Assembly: GCF_937123705.1 (NCBI RefSeq)
Contig: NZ_CAKZKO010000200.1
Location: 1 to 64,000 of the forward strand
DNA: 64,000 bases
Direction: 5' to 3'
Origin: an uncultured Paraglaciecola sp.
GTDB taxonomy: Bacteria; Pseudomonadota; Gammaproteobacteria; Enterobacterales; Alteromonadaceae
Shown here: positions 62,803-64,000 of the stretch, piece after piece
How positions within the stretch are numbered: the stretch's first letter is position 1
Layout: each line of letters opens with the position of its first letter
Notes under the pieces: model-generated
Database searches by the model: none
What the model was told of the DNA's origin: nothing
What the model saw: the letters and a program-made list of their open reading frames with translations, nothing else
Made by a program: the position numbers and the translations under genes

Positions 62803-64000
62803 TTAATTAACTTTCTCTCTAGCAATCGCACGATATGCAATATCATTCCGATAAAACATGCCATTCCAGCTAATCGTTTTCGCTAATTGATAGGCATTTT
62901 GTTGCGCTTCGGTAACAGAGTTTCCTAAGGCCGTGGCACACAGAACACGACCACCGTTTGTGGTGGTCTTACCATCAATATTTTTAGTGCCGGCATGAAA
63001 AATCTTGCTGTTGGCATTGCCAAGAGCTAGGCCACTTATCTCATCGCCTTTCCCATAACTACCAGGATAACCACCAGCCGCTAATACCACGCCTACGGCG
63101 GCTCTGGTATCAAACTTGGCTTGAGTTTGATCAAGTTTGCCTGCCAACGCGGCTTCAACCAGCTCCACTAAGTCAGATTGTAAACGCAGCATAATAGGTT
63201 GAGTTTCTGGGTCGCCAAAACGGCAATTATATTCAATCACCTTAGGTGTGCCATCGGCCATAATCATCAAACCCGCATACAAAAAGCCCACATAGGTATT
63301 ACCCTCTGCTGCCATACCTTGTACGGTTGGATAGATCACTTCATTCATAACTCGCTGATGAATATCAGGTGTCACCACTGGTGCAGGCGAATACGCGCCC
63401 ATACCGCCGGTGTTGGGGCCGGTATCACCATTGCCAACTCGCTTGTGATCTTGACTGGTAGCAAAAGGTAAAACGTTTTTGCCATCGACCATTACAATAA
63501 AGCTGGCTTCTTCACCATCTAAAAACTCTTCGATAACCACGCGGCTTCCGGCTTCACCAAACGCATTGCCCGCTAACATGTCGCGAATAGCTTCTTCGGC
63601 TTCGGTTAATGTCATGGCGACAATTACACCTTTGCCCGCCGCAAGTCCGTCGGCTTTTATCACTATGGGCGCACCTTTTTGTTGTACGTAAGCGATAGCA
63701 GGCTCGATCTCGGTAAAGTTCTGATATTCGGCGGTTGGAATGTTATGACGCTGTAAAAAGTCTTTAGTAAACGCTTTGGAGCCTTCTAGTTGCGCTGCAG
63801 CTTGCGAGGGACCAAAGATTTTTAATCCTTTAGCCTGAAACGCATCCACTACACCTAACACTAGTGGTACTTCTGGACCTACTATGGTCAAGTCTACGTG
63901 GTGTTGCTCGGCAAAAGCTAACAACCCAGGTACGTCTTCTGCACCTAGGTTCACATTAGTCAGTTTATGCTCAAGTGCTGTGCCTGCATTACCTGGCGCA
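62803..64000 (-). CDS. purD: Phosphoribosylamine-glycine ligase (GARS), 5' end cut by the window
   Basis: PurD is an ATP-grasp enzyme of de novo purine synthesis. Beyond the track start (63954), the frame stays open to the window end and encodes the conserved N-terminal APGNAGTALEHKL, so the gene is partial. Visible motifs are VGPEVPLVLGVVDAF, IVIKADGLAAGKGVIV, FGDPETQP and GKGDEISGL. The upstream gene (purH is usual) is outside the window. Confidence 0.97.
   Translation of the reverse strand, partial: APGNAGTALEHKLTNVNLGAEDVPGLLAFAEQHHVDLTIVGPEVPLVLGVVDAFQAKGLKIFGPSQAAAQLEGSKAFTKDFLQRHNIPTAEYQNFTEIEPAIAYVQQKGAPIVIKADGLAAGKGVIVAMTLTEAEEAIRDMLAGNAFGEAGSRVVIEEFLDGEEASFIVMVDGKNVLPFATSQDHKRVGNGDTGPNTGGMGAYSPAPVVTPDIHQRVMNEVIYPTVQGMAAEGNTYVGFLYAGLMIMADGTPKVIEYNCRFGDPETQPIMLRLQSDLVELVEAALAGKLDQTQAKFDTRAAVGVVLAAGGYPGSYGKGDEISGLALGNANSKIFHAGTKNIDGKTTTNGGRVLCATALGNSVTEAQQNAYQLAKTISWNGMFYRNDIAYRAIAREKVN

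Overview
The window looks like a chromosomal segment of a marine gammaproteobacterium of the Alteromonadales (Paraglaciecola/Glaciecola/Alteromonas type). The inference rests on moderate A+T richness, the 16S rRNA 5' end, and conserved gene neighbourhoods such as lptM-lysA-dapF-DUF484-xerC-yigB-uvrD. No database search was possible, so the genus is a guess.

Layout. 1-340 is the 5' part of a 16S rRNA gene on the minus strand, with a classic rrn leader (boxA, boxB-like hairpin) and two promoters up to about 675. 863-9979 holds housekeeping and regulatory genes: a membrane-anchored RRM protein, a DUF5610-like protein, trmA, a fabR repressor facing an acyl desaturase with a FabR-like operator between them, a uracil-DNA glycosylase-family protein, a REC/GAF/GGDEF/EAL c-di-GMP protein and a TIGR03899-like protein. 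10010-14275 is the sulfite-reduction operon cysJIH. 14374-16586 is a small envelope operon (PCu(A)C copper chaperone, DUF2333, outer-membrane barrel). 16748-18015 is a reduced phage-shock operon (pspA, a short pspC, an extra membrane protein) with a sigma-54-like promoter. 18350-38944 holds peptidases (S9, M16), dusA, a long RecQ, an acyltransferase, a mechanosensitive channel, YggN, a Na+ symporter, an ECF42-type sigma factor with its DGPF partner, fldB, a stand-alone zincin-like protein and exbD.

39.0-45.8 kb is the accessory-looking part. A REP-associated tyrosine transposase (RAYT) is bounded by perfect inverted 22-bp REP copies. Three more paired REPs (BIMEs) of the same family are scattered over the next 5 kb. 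Among them lies a run of four paralogous, partly overlapping genes for DUF6090-like single-pass membrane proteins. This is the best candidate for an under-described system.

45.9-64.0 kb returns to core genes: a solute-binding protein, rraA, a possible decayed tRNA 3' end, lptM (missing from the ORF track), lysA, dapF, DUF484, xerC, a HAD phosphatase, uvrD with a LexA-like box, two response-regulator diguanylate cyclases around rarD and chrA, a canonical-length RecQ, dnaB, and purD cut by the window end.

Themes. c-di-GMP turnover is represented by three proteins with receiver domains. DNA repair and recombination genes include two RecQ paralogues, uvrD, xerC and a UDG-family protein. Envelope stress and lipid homeostasis are represented by psp genes, fabR/desaturase, lptM, an acyltransferase and a mechanosensitive channel.
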